Part shown: in pieces, positions 7,892 to 18,220 of the stretch | Layout of the letters: each line of letters starts with the position of its first letter | How positions within the stretch are numbered: the stretch's first letter is position 1 | Source: Devosia neptuniae | GTDB taxonomy: Bacteria; Pseudomonadota; Alphaproteobacteria; Rhizobiales; Devosiaceae | Direction of reading: 5' to 3' | Length of the DNA stretch: 64,000 nucleotides | Assembly (NCBI RefSeq): GCF_025452235.1 | Contig: NZ_CP104965.1 | Location: 3,840,501-3,904,500, forward strand | Position numbers and translations under genes: made by a program | The notes under the pieces: generated by a model | The model's database searches: none | What the model was told of the DNA's origin: nothing | The model's input: only the letters and a program-made list of their open reading frames with translations

Positions 7892-8347
7892 TCAGGTCTC
7901 TCGGGCGCGTTCGAGGATGCGTTTGCATTCCAGCAGTTCGCGCAGGACGTCGGAGAGCTTGTCGCGGGATTCGCGGTCGAGGGCGGGGCTCGCGTGCATG
8001 ACGGCTTCTTCGATTTCGGCTTCGTCGCCGGCTTCTTCGGCCATCTCGATCAGGGGGAGCAGCTCTTCGACCGGGCGGCCTTCGCCGACGGCGATGACGT
8101 AGCGGCTGCCCTGGTCCTTGAGAATGCGCTGCACGCCCTTGATGGTGAAGCCCTGATCATAGAGCAGGTGACGGATGCCGCGGAGCAGGAGCACGTCTTC
8201 GGGACGATAGTAACGACGGCCACCGCCGCGCTTCAGCGGCTTGATGGTCGCGAACCTGGTCTCCCAGAAGCGCAGGACATGCTGTGGCAGGTCGAGCTCT
8301 TCGGCTGCTTCAGAGATGGTCCGGAATGCGTCTGGTGACTTATCCAC
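7892..8347 (-). CDS. MerR family transcriptional regulator
   Basis: 151 residues. The MerR helix-turn-helix lies at the N-terminus ([23 protein letters not shown]...[15 protein letters not shown]), followed by a helical region and no clear metal-binding cysteines. A GTG start is used; the upstream ribosome site is weak. It directly follows ihfA on the same strand. This MerR gene beside ihfA, fabH and plsX is a conserved alphaproteobacterial arrangement. The inducer is unknown. Confidence 0.9.
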   Translation of the reverse strand: MDKSPDAFRTISEAAEELDLPQHVLRFWETRFATIKPLKRGGGRRYYRPEDVLLLRGIRHLLYDQGFTIKGVQRILKDQGSRYVIAVGEGRPVEELLPLIEMAEEAGDEAEIEEAVMHASPALDRESRDKLSDVLRELLECKRILERARET

Positions 8348-8374
8348 GGTGGGCCATAGACTCGCTGAAATGCC

Positions 8375-8686
8375 TTATTTTCCAGCGCTGACCATAGACT
8401 TGTTGATTTTGGACTTCAACACGTTGCTGGGTTTGAACACAAGAACCTGTCGCGGAAGGATCGGAACCTCCTCGCCGGTCTTGGGATTGCGGCCGATACG
8501 CTCGTTTTTCGAGCGCACCTGAAACGAGCCGAAAGATGACAATTTGACATTGGCGCCCGTGATCAGGGCATCGCCGATCAGCTCGAGCACGCGCTCCACC
8601 AGCTCGGCCGACTCGGTTCGAGAAAGCCCAACGCTGCCGTAAACCGCTTCGGCCAGATCAGCGCGTGTTACCGTCTTCTGCGTCAT
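8375..8686 (-). CDS. ihfA: Integration host factor subunit alpha
   Basis: 103 residues, the normal size. DNA-bending HU/IHF fold with the signature [26 protein letters not shown] and the beta-arm proline (GRNPKTGE...[10 protein letters not shown]). It heterodimerises with IhfB and bends DNA at specific sites. The reading frame is open farther upstream, but ATG 8686 ([15 protein letters not shown]) is the family-standard start. It lies downstream of plsX-fabH and upstream of merR on the same strand. Confidence 0.97.
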   Translation of the reverse strand: MTQKTVTRADLAEAVYGSVGLSRTESAELVERVLELIGDALITGANVKLSSFGSFQVRSKNERIGRNPKTGEEVPILPRQVLVFKPSNVLKSKINKSMVSAGK

Positions 8687-8919
8687 TCGCACCCCCGTGT
8701 TGCCAACAGGGCCAAATCCCCAGGCCGGGACGGCCAATGGCGTCCCTGATACACTTGTTCCAGCACCGCTCATCGAGAGCCGTGCCACACTGCGGGATCC
8801 TTCCCTACGCCCCAGCGCTTCCTGCCAATCCGTTACGGGGCAGATTTCTGCGCGAGGTTTCCTCCGACGGCAAGGACACTAACGCCTTGAAACGGTTGAG
8901 GTCAATGCGCCCTTGGCGG
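8687..8919. other. Intergenic region without recognised gene
   Basis: The 233 bp between fabH and ihfA presumably hold the ihfA promoter. I see no RNA gene, palindrome or convincing small reading frame in it. Confidence 0.5.
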
Positions 8920-9897
8920 TTACCAGCGAATAAGGGAGGCGCCCCAGGTGAAACCGCCGCCCATGGCTTCGAGCATCACCAGATCGCCCCGCTTGATGCG
9001 GCCATCGGCCACCGCAGCGCTGAGCGCCAGCGGCACGGAGGCCGCCGAAGTATTGGCGTGGCGATCGACCGTGACGACGACCTTTTCGGGCGGCAGGCCC
9101 AGCTTGGCCCCTGCCCCATCGATAATGCGGCGATTGGCCTGGTGGGGCACGAACCAGTCGAGATCGGCGACGGTGTAGCCGGTTTTCTCAAGGGTGGCGT
9201 AGACCACGTCGGTAATTTTGCCCACGGCGTGGCGGAAGACTTCAGGGCCCTGCATGTGGACATGGCCGGTGGTGCCGGTGGAGGACGGACCGCCATCGAC
9301 ATAGAGCTTGTCCCAATGGTGCCCGTCGGAACGCAGGGCCGAGGCGAGCACGCCGCGTTCAGGCGCATCGTCGGCCAGCTCGACGCGTTCCATGATGGCC
9401 GCGCCCGCGCCGTCGCCGAACAGCACGCAGGTGGTGCGGTCGGTCCAATCGAGAAGACGCGAGAAGGTCTCGGCGCCGATGACCAGAGCGCGATTGGCGA
9501 GGCCATTCTTGAGGTAGCTATCGGCAGTGGCCACGGCATAGACAAAGCCCGAGCACACGGCCTGGATATCGAAGGCCATGCCGTGATGCATGCCCAGCTT
9601 CATCTGCACCAGGGTGGCAGCGGCCGGGAAGGTATAATCGGGCGTGGTGGTGGCGACGATGATCAGATCGATATCGTCGGGGGTAACGCCGGCATTGGCC
9701 ATGGCCTGGCGGGCAGCCTCGACCGCAAGATCAGAGGTGAACTGACCTTCGGCCGCGATATGGCGCTCCTTGATGCCGACACGCTGTTGAATCCACTCAT
9801 CGGACGTGTCGACCATGGTGGCCAACTCGGCATTGGTGAGGATTCGCTCAGGAAGATACCCGCCGACACCGCGGATGATGGAACGCGTCTTGGTCAC
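8920..9897 (-). CDS. fabH: 3-oxoacyl-ACP synthase III
   Basis: 325 residues. FabH condenses acetyl-CoA with malonyl-ACP to start type II fatty acid synthesis. The catalytic triad is visible: Cys in AVCSGF (about residue 112), His in VPHQANRRI (about 250) and Asn in HANTSAAS (about 280). The [14 protein letters not shown]-terminus is canonical. The GTG start overlaps the plsX stop by 4 nt (GTGA), which shows translational coupling with plsX. Both act at the entry of lipid synthesis. Confidence 0.97.
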   Translation of the reverse strand: MTKTRSIIRGVGGYLPERILTNAELATMVDTSDEWIQQRVGIKERHIAAEGQFTSDLAVEAARQAMANAGVTPDDIDLIIVATTTPDYTFPAAATLVQMKLGMHHGMAFDIQAVCSGFVYAVATADSYLKNGLANRALVIGAETFSRLLDWTDRTTCVLFGDGAGAAIMERVELADDAPERGVLASALRSDGHHWDKLYVDGGPSSTGTTGHVHMQGPEVFRHAVGKITDVVYATLEKTGYTVADLDWFVPHQANRRIIDGAGAKLGLPPEKVVVTVDRHANTSAASVPLALSAAVADGRIKRGDLVMLEAMGGGFTWGASLIRW

Positions 9898-10964
9898 GCC
9901 GGTTTTGCCTCAGATTCGGTCACATCTGCGGCTGGGGCCGCATGGACGGGAAAGCGCTTCATGGTTTCGCCGATCTTGTCGATCAGGTGGCTGCGCGCCA
10001 TTTCATAGGACAGGCCCAGGGCACTCTTATAACCGATTTCGTCGGTGCCGCCGTGGGATTTAATGACAATGCCATTCAAACCCATGAACACACCGCCATT
10101 GACGGTGCGCGGGTCCATCTTACGGCGCAGGGCATTGAGCGCCGACATGGCGAAGAAAGCGCCGATGCGGCTCATCAGATTGGATTTGAGGGCGCTGCGC
10201 AGATAGGAGCTGACCTGGCGGGCAGTGCCTTCGGCGGTCTTGAGGGCGACGTTGCCGACAAAGCCCTCGGTGACGACAACGTCCACCGTGCCCTTGCCGA
10301 TATCATCGCCTTCGACAAAGCCGTGATAGATGAAGCCGGCGCCGCTGGCCTGGGCCAGGATCTTGCCGGCGTCCTTGATCGAATCGAGGCCCTTGACCTC
10401 TTCGGTGCCGACATTGAGCAGGCCCACTGTGGGTTGCTCGCTATCGAACAGGCAGCGGGCGAGCGCGGAGCCCAGAATGGCGTAATCGACCAATTGCTGG
10501 GCATCGGCGCCGATGGTGGCGCCCATGTCGAGCACGACGATGTCGCTGCGCAGAGTGGGCCAGATGGCGGCGATGCCGGGGCGGGAAATGCCTTCCATGG
10601 GGCGCAGGCAGAAGGTGGCCATGGCCATCAGTGCGCCAGTATTGCCGCCGGAGACGGCCACATCGGCTTCGCCATCCTTGACGGCCTGAATGGCCATCCA
10701 CATGGAGGAAGTGCCGCGGCCCTTGCGCAGAGCCTGGCTGGGCTTTTCGTCGCCGGCGATGACGACATCGCTATGGCGCACGATCGAGACAGGCTTGAGG
10801 GCCGGAAACTCTTCGAGCAGAGGAGCAATCTGCTCCTGCCGCCCATGGAAGATGAATTTGGTATTCTTGCGCTCGCGCAGCGCCAGATAGGCCCCGTGGA
10901 TCACCGCCCGTGGCGCGTTGTCCCCGCCCATGGCGTCCACTGAGATTGTAATCGTGTCGGTCAT
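9894..10964 (-). CDS. plsX: Phosphate acyltransferase PlsX
   Basis: 356 residues from the ATG giving [20 protein letters not shown], the family signature. PlsX turns acyl-ACP into acyl-phosphate, the acyl donor used by PlsY in phosphatidic acid synthesis. The motifs NTGALMA and ETFVGN-like [11 protein letters not shown] are present. It overlaps fabH by 4 nt. An in-frame extension up to 11030 lacks support. Confidence 0.97.
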   Translation of the reverse strand: MTDTITISVDAMGGDNAPRAVIHGAYLALRERKNTKFIFHGRQEQIAPLLEEFPALKPVSIVRHSDVVIAGDEKPSQALRKGRGTSSMWMAIQAVKDGEADVAVSGGNTGALMAMATFCLRPMEGISRPGIAAIWPTLRSDIVVLDMGATIGADAQQLVDYAILGSALARCLFDSEQPTVGLLNVGTEEVKGLDSIKDAGKILAQASGAGFIYHGFVEGDDIGKGTVDVVVTEGFVGNVALKTAEGTARQVSSYLRSALKSNLMSRIGAFFAMSALNALRRKMDPRTVNGGVFMGLNGIVIKSHGGTDEIGYKSALGLSYEMARSHLIDKIGETMKRFPVHAAPAADVTESEAKPA

Positions 10965-11090
10965 ATTTGCCCGTAAGTCGACCCCGTAAGGGGCAGTGCC
11001 GCAACATATCCCATCACAGGGAGGGTGCAAGCCCAGCCAAGTGATCCGGCGGGCTTGATGAGGTGAGAAAGGGGCTTCCCTATGGCCGGA

Positions 11091-11636
11091 TCATGCCTTT
11101 TCAGGCCCCGGCTTGAGCTTTTTGAGCCCGGCAAAGGGGCCGGTATCGGTTTCGTCGGGCAGAACGCCCAAAGCATCGAGGCTTTCGCCCGGCAGGCGCG
11201 GATAGGGATCGATGCCCAATGCCAGTGTTTCGATCAGCAAGGGGCTGAGATCAACTTCGGGTCCATCGATGTGATCGGGAAAATCCTCATCGTCCAGATC
11301 GACGAAAACCTCGGAGCCGGGCGTGGGCTTATGGCTCTGGGCTTCGGGCAGGAAAACCCGATCGATGGGTTCATCGACCTCCTGGGTGACCGATTCGAAG
11401 GTGACAACGGAGGGCTGCACGATTCGCGCCCTTAGCCGGCCCTGGGCGCGCAGGCCGCCGCGCAGGGGCACCACGGTGAGTTCGGCGTGGAAGGTTTCGA
11501 CAGCGGTGAGCTTGAGCAGGGCAGCCAATGCCTCGCGGGTCGCCGCATCGGGCGCGACCTTGATGGCGCGACCGGTGGCGGGAAGCCGGTCGATGCGGAC
11601 AATGGCGTCGAGCAAGGGCGTTTCCTTATGGGTCAT
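11091..11636 (-). CDS. YceD/DUF177 family protein
   Basis: 181 residues. It shows the DUF177 pattern: an N-terminal domain ending in a core with GRLRARIVQPSVVTFESVTQEVDEP, an acidic stretch (EVFVDLDDEDFPDHIDGPEVDL) and the C-terminal LALGIDPYPR. It lacks the C-terminal zinc cysteines of many YceD proteins. The family affects 23S rRNA accumulation and in many bacteria precedes rpmF or lies near plsX, as here. The stop of the cytochrome chaperone gene overlaps its start (ATGA), so the two are coupled. Confidence 0.88.
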   Translation of the reverse strand: MTHKETPLLDAIVRIDRLPATGRAIKVAPDAATREALAALLKLTAVETFHAELTVVPLRGGLRAQGRLRARIVQPSVVTFESVTQEVDEPIDRVFLPEAQSHKPTPGSEVFVDLDDEDFPDHIDGPEVDLSPLLIETLALGIDPYPRLPGESLDALGVLPDETDTGPFAGLKKLKPGPEKA

Positions 11637-12160
11637 GCAGCGGCCTCGAACTGGACGGCGCCAGTCATGATGGATTCGGCGGACTGGGCGGCAAGAGCAT
11701 CGTCCTGCACAAACAGATAGGCGGCCAGCGCCTGAACATGGGCGCCGGATGCCCCGTCATATATATTGCGCGACAGCACGGCCTCAAGGGCGGCCGCATC
11801 GCGACGATCCATGGCCTCGGTAAGGGCTGCGAGCAGGCCGAAAAATATATTGCCCATTTTCTGGATTTTCTTGGGGACACCGATATCGCCCACACCCATT
11901 TCGCGCAGGGAACGGTCCATATCCTTGAAGAAAAGGTCGAACACGGCCTGGCTGAACGCCTTCTGACCGCCCTGCTCGGCCCGCAGGCGGCGGAACAAGA
12001 GCGCCATATGCAGGCTGATCATGTCGAAACGGCCGGTGACGGTGTCGGGCACGAGCCAATCGGCGTAGAAGAAAGGCTGCCGGGATTGCGCCACAATGGC
12101 GTTATAGACGGCGTAAACCGGCTCGGTGGCAGTGTTCTTGCGAAAGAGTGACAAGATCAT
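11633..12160 (-). CDS. Ubiquinol-cytochrome c chaperone (CBP3/UQCC1-like)
   Basis: 175 residues. It matches the ubiquinol_cyt_C_chap family: VYAVYNAIVAQSRQPFFYADWLVPDTVTGRFDMISLHMALLF near the N-terminus, then FDLFFKDMDRSLREMGVGDIGVPKKI. Members help biogenesis of cytochrome b in the bc1 complex; alphaproteobacteria keep the gene beside DUF177 and plsX. The stop overlaps the next start by 4 nt. It is transcribed divergently from bamE. Confidence 0.93.
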   Translation of the reverse strand: MILSLFRKNTATEPVYAVYNAIVAQSRQPFFYADWLVPDTVTGRFDMISLHMALLFRRLRAEQGGQKAFSQAVFDLFFKDMDRSLREMGVGDIGVPKKIQKMGNIFFGLLAALTEAMDRRDAAALEAVLSRNIYDGASGAHVQALAAYLFVQDDALAAQSAESIMTGAVQFEAAA

Positions 12161-12321
12161 GGGATTGCGCTCAATGGCTCGATCGTTTTAACAAGACACC
12201 CTGCCCGCCCAATGCCAGCTTGCCAGACCGACATGTTGGCGGCTACACATTCCGGCGGCCAGAACAGGCCAAAGCCTTGTCGTCGTGCCTATAGTCGAGA
12301 GCCATCGGGGAAGTCAAATTC

Positions 12322-12771
12322 ATGCCTCTGCGTACCGTTTCAGGTTCCATTGCCGCCGTTGCAGCGATTGCCGTCGTGCTGGCGGGTTGCAGCAGCAGCG
12401 GCACCCAGCTGATCAGCCAGCGTACCCAGGGCTATGAAATCTCCGAAGCCGCGATGGCACAGATTCGCCCCGGCCAGAGCCAGGAACTGGTGACCATCGT
12501 GCTGGGCTCGCCGCAATCGACCAATACGTTTGGCGACCAATCAGCTTATTACTATGTCGAGACCAAGGTGCAGCAGACGGCGTTCGGGATGACCTCGATC
12601 AAGTCGCGCACGGTGCTGGCGATCTATTTCGACAAGAACAAGAAGGTCATCGACAAGGCCGTGTACACGGCAGCCGATGGCAAGACCGTGACGGTGGAAA
12701 GCCGCCGTACGCCTTCGTTCGGCGAGGACCGCACGTTTATCCAGCAGATTTTGCAGTCGTTCGGCGGGTAA
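12322..12771 (+). CDS. bamE: Outer membrane assembly lipoprotein BamE (SmpA/OmlA)
   Basis: 149 residues. A lipoprotein signal peptide with lipobox LAGC places the lipidated Cys at about residue 23. The mature part has the SmpA/OmlA fold: ISEAAMAQIRPGQSQELVTIVLGSPQSTNTFGDQSAYYYV, followed by strands. BamE is a small lipoprotein of the BAM complex that folds outer membrane beta-barrels. A strong hairpin terminator follows 20 nt after the stop. Confidence 0.93.
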   Translation: MPLRTVSGSIAAVAAIAVVLAGCSSSGTQLISQRTQGYEISEAAMAQIRPGQSQELVTIVLGSPQSTNTFGDQSAYYYVETKVQQTAFGMTSIKSRTVLAIYFDKNKKVIDKAVYTAADGKTVTVESRRTPSFGEDRTFIQQILQSFGG

Positions 12772-12791
12772 GTCCAAACGACGATGCATTG

Positions 12792-12824
12792 AAAAAGCCC
12801 CGGTCTTGCCGGGGCTTTTTTTGT
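12792..12824 (+). terminator. Rho-independent terminator after bamE
   Basis: AAAAAGCCCCGG-TCTTG-CCGGGGCTTTTTTTG: a 12-bp hairpin followed by a T run, directly after the bamE stop. Confidence 0.95.
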
Positions 12825-12850
12825 TTTTGTGAAGTGCGTTCAAAACGCGG

Positions 12851-12937
12851 TGTCATTCCCGCGAAAGCGGGAACCTCTGTTTTATTGCCGGCATCCGGGA
12901 ACGGGGGTCCCCGCTTTCGCGGGGATGACATTGTGGG
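12851..12937. repeat. Paired palindromic repeat (family 1)
   Basis: Two facing copies of the family-1 unit, one with TTCCCGCGAAAGCGGGAA and one with CCCCGCTTTCGCGGGG, flanked by TGTCAT and ATGACA. The pair forms a larger inverted repeat between the convergent bamE and nusB genes. Confidence 0.85.
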
Positions 12938-12988
12938 TGGGGCAACAGCTGCGGAATTCACCGAGGTGGTGGTCTGCGCCACTAACGC

Positions 12989-13483
12989 TTACTTGGTTTC
13001 GTTCAGGTCCGCCCCGGCTTCACGGGCGATGGCGTCCAGGGCGGCATTGACCATGCCGGTGGCGTCGTCTTCGTAGAAGGCCTTGGCCACGTCGATATAT
13101 TCGGTGATGACGACGCGGGGCGGAATGTCCTTGCGGCGCAGCAGCTCGAAGGCGGCGGCGCGCAGGATGGCGCGCAGGGTGGCGTCGACACGCTCGACGG
13201 GCCAACCATCGGCCAGGGCGCGATCGACGGCGGGGTCGATGGCCAGTTGGTGCTTGGTGACGCCGGAGACGATCTGGCGGAAGAAATCAGCATCGGCGGG
13301 CAGATATTGCTCGCCTTCGATCTCGCGGCCGAGATGGAAGCTGCCGAACTGGGCCAGCGTGTCTTCGAGCGTCGCCCGGCCGACATCCATCTGGTAGAGC
13401 GCCTGAACGGCGGCAAGGCGGGCGGCGCCACGCTGGTTGGCGGGGCGTTCGGATTGCGGGTCGCGTTTGGGTGCGTCGGCCAT
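12989..13483 (-). CDS. nusB: Transcription antitermination protein NusB
   Basis: 164 residues. All-helical NusB fold with ARLAAVQALYQMDV at the N-terminus and LRAAAFELLRRKDIPPRVVITEYIDVAKAF in the conserved C-terminal half. NusB binds boxA RNA with S10 (NusE) and supports rRNA antitermination. It follows ribH immediately, with no gap between the ribH stop and the nusB start, the normal rib-nusB arrangement. Confidence 0.96.
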   Translation of the reverse strand: MADAPKRDPQSERPANQRGAARLAAVQALYQMDVGRATLEDTLAQFGSFHLGREIEGEQYLPADADFFRQIVSGVTKHQLAIDPAVDRALADGWPVERVDATLRAILRAAAFELLRRKDIPPRVVITEYIDVAKAFYEDDATGMVNAALDAIAREAGADLNETK

Positions 13484-13957
13484 TTAAGCGTTCAGCCGGA
13501 TTTTGAGGGCGGCCATGGCCAGAGCCGCGCGGGCAGCGCCGCCGCCCTTGTCCTGCTCGGAGACGCGGGCGCGGACCCAGGCCTGAGCCTCGTTTTCAAC
13601 GGTGAGAATGCCATTGCCCAGCGGCAGGGCATCGACCACCGAAATCTCCATCAGCGCGCGGGCACTTTCGTTGGAGACGATCTCGTAATGGGTGGTTTCG
13701 CCGCGGATAACGGTGCCCAGGGCGATAAAGCCGTCATAGTCGCCAGCTTCCATGGCCATGGAAATGGCAGCGGGGATTTCGAGGGCGCCGGGGACGGTCA
13801 CCACGTCGAAGGTGGCGCCGGCAGCTTCGAGAGCGGCGGAAGCACCAGCCAGGAGTTCGTCAGCCAGCTCGACGTAATAGCGGGCCTCGACGATGAGGAA
13901 GTGCTGGCCATCGGCGGAGCCGGGCTCGATGGGGAAGTTGGCGCCGTGAGAGGCCAT
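13484..13957 (-). CDS. ribH: 6,7-dimethyl-8-ribityllumazine synthase
   Basis: 157 residues from ATG 13957. RibH joins 5-amino-6-ribitylamino-uracil with 3,4-dihydroxy-2-butanone-4-phosphate, the penultimate riboflavin step. The motifs [11 protein letters not shown] and [16 protein letters not shown] (catalytic His) are present, as is [12 protein letters not shown]. It lies between ribE and nusB in the operon. The frame is open upstream to 14083 but overlaps ribE and lacks a ribosome site. Confidence 0.96.
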   Translation of the reverse strand: MASHGANFPIEPGSADGQHFLIVEARYYVELADELLAGASAALEAAGATFDVVTVPGALEIPAAISMAMEAGDYDGFIALGTVIRGETTHYEIVSNESARALMEISVVDALPLGNGILTVENEAQAWVRARVSEQDKGGGAARAALAMAALKIRLNA

Positions 13958-13967
13958 GGGGCAGTCC

Positions 13968-14584
13968 TTATTTGCGGAAGTCGCCAAGCGTTTCAAACAG
14001 GCGCGCGGCATAGCGCGCCATGGGGTCGACCTCGATATTGACGCTGTCGCCAACCCCATAATCGCCCCAGGAGGTAACTTCAACCGTATAGGGGATCAAA
14101 TGGACCGAGAAGCGGTTGCCTTCGACATCATTGACGGTGAGCGAAGTGCCATTGAGAGCCACGCTGCCCTTTTTGGCGATGAAGGGGGCAACGGCATCGG
14201 AAACGGCGAATGTATAGGTGATCTGCTCGCCGGTCTCCTTCTTGTCGACGATTTCGGCCATGCCATCGATATGGCCAGAAACGATGTGGCCGCCCAGCTC
14301 GTCGCCGATCTTGAGGGAACGTTCGAGGTTTACCCGGCGGCCGGCCTGCCATTTGCCGACCTGAGTGACAGCAAGGGTTTCGAGCGCTGCGAAGACTTCG
14401 AACCAGTTCTGGCCGTTCTCATTGCCCTTATCGGTAACTGTGAGGCAGATGCCGTCATTGGTGATGGAGGCGCCCATGTCGATGGAGGCAGCATCATATT
14501 CCGTGCCGATGCGCAGCACGCGGCCGTCATTGGATCTTCGACCTTGAGCAATTTGCCGACGTCGGTGACGATACCGGTGAACAT
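13968..14584 (-). pseudogene. ribE: Riboflavin synthase alpha chain, apparent frameshift
   Basis: RibE dismutates two lumazines to riboflavin. The expected N-terminus MFTGIVTDVGKLLKVED is encoded from ATG 14584, but the rest of the protein (VLRIGTEYDAASIDMG onward, both barrel repeats, ending [10 protein letters not shown]) is in another frame. The two frames meet at about 14530-14540, where one base appears to be missing before AATGACGGCCGC. Only a GTG at 14519 could start the downstream frame, which would remove the conserved first strand. Both halves are otherwise well conserved, so this is either a sequencing/assembly indel or a very recent mutation. Neighbours ribD and ribH are intact. 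Confidence 0.85.
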
Positions 14585-14640
14585 GGGCAATCCTATATGT
14601 GAGTTGGCAGCACCATATAGCGAGGCGGAGGCGCCTGCGA

Positions 14641-15750
14641 CTACTGCGAAATGGTTGAACGCCGTTCGAAGATGGTGAGCAGATCGTCGCCCAGCTGTTG
14701 ACGGTCGGTTTCGACGAGGCCCGCCGCTTCGAGCCGATCGGCCAGTGGGTCGCCGGAACTGGCGGGCAAACCGCCCTTGCCGATGGTCACGGGGCTGGTC
14801 AAAAGCGCAAAACGGTCGATCAGCCCGGCGTCGAGCAGGGCCGCGGTGAGGCGGGCGCCAGGTTCGACCAGCAGGTTTTGGATGCCTTTGCCGGCGAGAG
14901 CAGTAAGCGCCAGGGCGAGGTCGGGGCGGCCCTTTTTGCCTTCGACGCGGATGACCTCGACGGACGGTGGCGCGTCCACCGGCGAGTCGGTTTCTGCAAT
15001 GATTGCAAGGCGATGCGTGGAGAAGCGATCAACCAGATTCACCTTGCGATCGATCCCTTTGGCGCCGACCAGGATGACGCGGAGCGGGCTGCGATTCTCG
15101 AGGCCCGGCAGGCGGACGGTGAGTTGGGGATCGTCGAGGCGCGCGGTGGAGGCGCCGATGAGAATGGCTTCAGAGCGGGCGCGCTGCAGATGTGACCAGT
15201 CGCGGGCAGCCTCGCCGGTAATGGCGACATTGCCCTGGCCCTTGCGGCCAATCATGCCATCGGCAGAGACGGCGAGCTTGACGGTGACGAAGGGGCGCCC
15301 TGCCCCGTGGCGCATGGCATGGCCGGCATGCAAGGCGCGGGAAGGTGCGTGATCGGCCAGGATGACTTCGATGCCGGCCGATTCGAGGCGGCGGATGCTC
15401 TCGCCGGCCGTGCGCGGATCGGGATCGCCAGTGCCGATGACGACGCGCAGCACGCCGGAGCGGATCACCGCATCGACGCAAGGCGGGGTGCGGCCCCAAT
15501 GGTGGCAGGGCTCAAGCGTGACATAGAGGGTGCGGCCCGAGGCTTCAAAGCCAGCGGCCTCCAGCGCCTGCGACTCGGCATGAGGGCGGCCGCCCTTGGC
15601 GGTGACGGCGCGGGAAATCAGCGTCTGGTTGACCGGATCGACGACGAGTGCGGCAACGGTGGGATTGTCAGCGGTGGTGCCGAGATAGGGCAAGGCATAG
15701 CGGACGGCGGCATCAAGCCAGCGGATATCCTCGGGGCTGGGCCCGCTCAA
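14641..15750 (-). CDS. ribD: Bifunctional riboflavin biosynthesis deaminase/reductase RibD
   Basis: 369 residues. The N-terminal deaminase domain has the zinc motif HAESQAL and [11 protein letters not shown] (about residues 55-95). The C-terminal reductase domain starts near [15 protein letters not shown]. Together they perform the second and third steps of the GTP branch of riboflavin synthesis. The TTG start overlaps the nrdR stop (TTGA). It lies in the glyA-nrdR-ribD-ribE-ribH-nusB operon. Confidence 0.96.
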   Translation of the reverse strand: MSGPSPEDIRWLDAAVRYALPYLGTTADNPTVAALVVDPVNQTLISRAVTAKGGRPHAESQALEAAGFEASGRTLYVTLEPCHHWGRTPPCVDAVIRSGVLRVVIGTGDPDPRTAGESIRRLESAGIEVILADHAPSRALHAGHAMRHGAGRPFVTVKLAVSADGMIGRKGQGNVAITGEAARDWSHLQRARSEAILIGASTARLDDPQLTVRLPGLENRSPLRVILVGAKGIDRKVNLVDRFSTHRLAIIAETDSPVDAPPSVEVIRVEGKKGRPDLALALTALAGKGIQNLLVEPGARLTAALLDAGLIDRFALLTSPVTIGKGGLPASSGDPLADRLEAAGLVETDRQQLGDDLLTIFERRSTISQ

Positions 15751-16226
15751 TCGTCCTGATCCTGCACAATGCCCTTGCCGGAGGCGAGTTCGGTGAGGAA
15801 GGAACGGAAATCGTCGGCAGCGGAGAAGTTCTTGTACACCGAAGCGAAGCGGACGAAGGCCACGTCATCGAGGCCCTTGAGGCCTTCCATGACATATTCG
15901 CCGATCTGGTCGGAGGTGACTTCGACTTCGCCCAGGCTTTCGAGCTGGCGGACAATGCCCGAAATCATGCGTTCGGTGCGATCTGGATCGACCGAGCGCT
16001 TGCGCAGGGCGGTGTAGACCGAACGCGAGAGCTTTTCGCGGTCGAAGGGGACCTTGCGGCCCGATTTCTTGACCACTGTCAGGTCGCGCAGTTGCACGCG
16101 CTCGAAGGTGGTGAAGCGGCCGCCGCAGCCATTGCAGACGCGGCGGCGCCGGATGGCACCGGAATCCTCGGTGGGACGGCTGTCCTTGACCTGCGTATCG
16201 TCGTTGCCGCAATACGGACAGCGCAT
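15747..16226 (-). CDS. nrdR: Transcriptional repressor NrdR
   Basis: 159 residues, the usual length. The N-terminal zinc ribbon has CPYC and CNGC pairs and [17 protein letters not shown]; an ATP-cone domain follows ([20 protein letters not shown]). NrdR senses ATP/dATP and represses ribonucleotide reductase genes. It sits 11 nt after glyA and overlaps ribD by 3 nt. Confidence 0.97.
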   Translation of the reverse strand: MRCPYCGNDDTQVKDSRPTEDSGAIRRRRVCNGCGGRFTTFERVQLRDLTVVKKSGRKVPFDREKLSRSVYTALRKRSVDPDRTERMISGIVRQLESLGEVEVTSDQIGEYVMEGLKGLDDVAFVRFASVYKNFSAADDFRSFLTELASGKGIVQDQDD

Positions 16227-16237
16227 CCTCAGCCCTT

Positions 16238-17542
16238 TTAGTTTGCGTAAATCGGGAAGCGCGCGGTGAGCGCCTTGACCTTGTCGCGCACGGCGGCTTC
16301 GACGAGGGCATTGCCCTCGTCGGAATTGGCCTCGCGCAGACCATCGAGCACTTCAACGATCAGACTGCCGATTTCCTGGAATTCGGCGACGCCAAAACCG
16401 CGGGTAGTACCGGCTGGGGTGCCCAGGCGGATACCCGAGGTGACGAAGGGCTTTTCCGGATCGAAGGGAATGCCGTTTTTATTGCAGGTGATGAAGGCAC
16501 GGCCAAGGCCCTGCTCCGCACGCTTGCCGGTGGCGTTCTTCTTGCGCAGGTCGACCAGCATCAGATGGTTATCGGTGCCGCCGGAGACGACATCGAGGCC
16601 ATGCGACTTGAGCGTTTCGGCCAAAGCGCGGGCATTATCGACGACCTGACGGGCGTAAGCTTTGAATTCGGGCTGCAGTGCTTCCTTGAAGGCGACTGCC
16701 TTGGCGGCGATCACATGCATCAGGGGGCCGCCCTGCAGGCCCGGGAACACCGCCGAATTGATCTTTTTGGCGATATCCTCGTCATTGGAGAGAATCATGC
16801 CGCCGCGTGGGCCGCGCAGGGATTTATGCGTGGTGGTGGTGGTGACATGGGCATGAGGCACGGGCGATGGATGCACGCCACCAGCAACCAGACCCGCAAT
16901 ATGGGCCATGTCGACCATGAGATAGGCGCCAACGGCATCAGCGATCTGGCGGAAACGGGCCCAATCCCAGACGCGGGAATAGGCGGTGCCGCCGGCCAGA
17001 ATCAGCTTGGGCTTATGCTCATGGGCGAGGCGTTCGACTTCATCCATATCGAGCAGGTGATCGTCGCGGCGCACGCCATAGGAGACCACGTTGAACCACT
17101 TGCCAGACATGTTGACTGGCGAGCCATGGGTGAGGTGACCGCCCGAATTCAGATCGAGACCCATAAAGGTGTCGCCCGGCTGCAGCAGCGCGAGGAACAC
17201 GGCCTGGTTCATCTGCGAACCTGAATTGGGCTGCACATTGGCGAAATTGGCGCCGAACAGCTGCTTGGCGCGCTCGATGGCGAGGGTTTCGGCCACGTCG
17301 ACGAACTGGCAGCCACCGTAATAGCGCTTGCCCGGATAGCCTTCCGCATACTTGTTGGTCATGATCGAGCCCTGGGCTTCGAGCACGGCGCGGGAGACGA
17401 TGTTCTCGGACGCGATCAGCTCGATTTCGTGCTGTTGGCGGCCCAGTTCGTCATTGATGGCGCCCGCGATCTCGGGATCGATCTCGGCAAGATTGGCGGA
17501 AAAGAACTTCGGAAAGAGCGGAAGAGAGGTCGCAGCGCTCAT
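16238..17542 (-). CDS. glyA: Serine hydroxymethyltransferase
   Basis: 434 residues. PLP enzyme that interconverts serine and glycine with tetrahydrofolate. The PLP lysine lies in [16 protein letters not shown] (about residue 240). N-terminal [14 protein letters not shown] and [11 protein letters not shown] match the family. It is the first gene of the nrdR-rib-nusB operon. I saw no glycine riboswitch in the upstream 190 bp. Confidence 0.98.
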   Translation of the reverse strand: MSAATSLPLFPKFFSANLAEIDPEIAGAINDELGRQQHEIELIASENIVSRAVLEAQGSIMTNKYAEGYPGKRYYGGCQFVDVAETLAIERAKQLFGANFANVQPNSGSQMNQAVFLALLQPGDTFMGLDLNSGGHLTHGSPVNMSGKWFNVVSYGVRRDDHLLDMDEVERLAHEHKPKLILAGGTAYSRVWDWARFRQIADAVGAYLMVDMAHIAGLVAGGVHPSPVPHAHVTTTTTHKSLRGPRGGMILSNDEDIAKKINSAVFPGLQGGPLMHVIAAKAVAFKEALQPEFKAYARQVVDNARALAETLKSHGLDVVSGGTDNHLMLVDLRKKNATGKRAEQGLGRAFITCNKNGIPFDPEKPFVTSGIRLGTPAGTTRGFGVAEFQEIGSLIVEVLDGLREANSDEGNALVEAAVRDKVKALTARFPIYAN

Positions 17543-17740
17543 GGGCTTAACTCCAGGGCGATCCCAACATGTGGTGTCGGAAGGATGATACGGGCGCAGC
17601 CTCTAGCACGAACCGCCGGTTCAATCCATGCATTGCCACAGTAAATTCTCAATTGGCAGGCAACCGGAGGATGCGCTTGCGCATTTGTGTTGCAGTGGGC
17701 TGGAGTTCCCAGCCGGCGGGGTGGTTTTGGAGAATTCGAA

Positions 17741-18214
17741 ATGACGACGAAATTTGGAAAACTTGCCGCGACGGTGATGGCCGGAGCCGTGATGCTCGCC
17801 GGTGCGATGCCAGCATTTGCCCAGGGCGGCGTGATGATGAACCCGAAACCGGGCAACAGCTTTTCACAACGCGACCGGGTGATCACCAGCTATTGTGACC
17901 GCTACCGCAATGACCGCGACTGCCGCCGCTATTATGGCGGTGGGTGGAACGATCGCGATTATAACAACTTCTACCGCAATCGCCGCGACTCGCTCGATGG
18001 CATCGCAGCTGGCCTGTTCGGTTTCGGCTTTGGCGCACTGCTGGGCGGCGCTCTCGCCAACCAGAACAACAATAATTACGGCGGGCAGCCGGTTTATGGC
18101 GGCAGCTCGTATCAGGCCCATGTGAATGCCTGCTATTCGCGCTACCGCTCCTATGACGAAGAGACCGACACGTTCATGGGCTATGACGGCGTCCGCCGTC
18201 GCTGCCAGCTGTAG
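17741..18214 (+). CDS. BA14K family secreted protein
   Basis: 157 residues. The signal peptide ends near PAFA-QG. The middle part is rich in Arg, Asn and Tyr, followed by a glycine-rich hydrophobic stretch (IAAGLFGFGFGALLGGAL) and the BA14K C-terminal domain HVNACYSRYRSYDEETDTF with a final Cys. The family is named after an immunoreactive 14-kDa Brucella protein with lectin-like activity, and it is common in Hyphomicrobiales. The ATG has GGAG 8 nt upstream; the frame extends back to 17687 without support. Confidence 0.9.
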   Translation: MTTKFGKLAATVMAGAVMLAGAMPAFAQGGVMMNPKPGNSFSQRDRVITSYCDRYRNDRDCRRYYGGGWNDRDYNNFYRNRRDSLDGIAAGLFGFGFGALLGGALANQNNNNYGGQPVYGGSSYQAHVNACYSRYRSYDEETDTFMGYDGVRRRCQL

Positions 18215-18220
18215 TTAAGC

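Noticed and set aside
13484..14083. Long N-terminal extension of ribH overlapping ribE
   Set aside because: The extension translates antisense-like residues from ribE in another frame; the family-standard start is ATG 13957.
17543..17740. Glycine riboswitch before glyA
   Set aside because: The 190 bp upstream lack the conserved aptamer core; no supporting structure seen.
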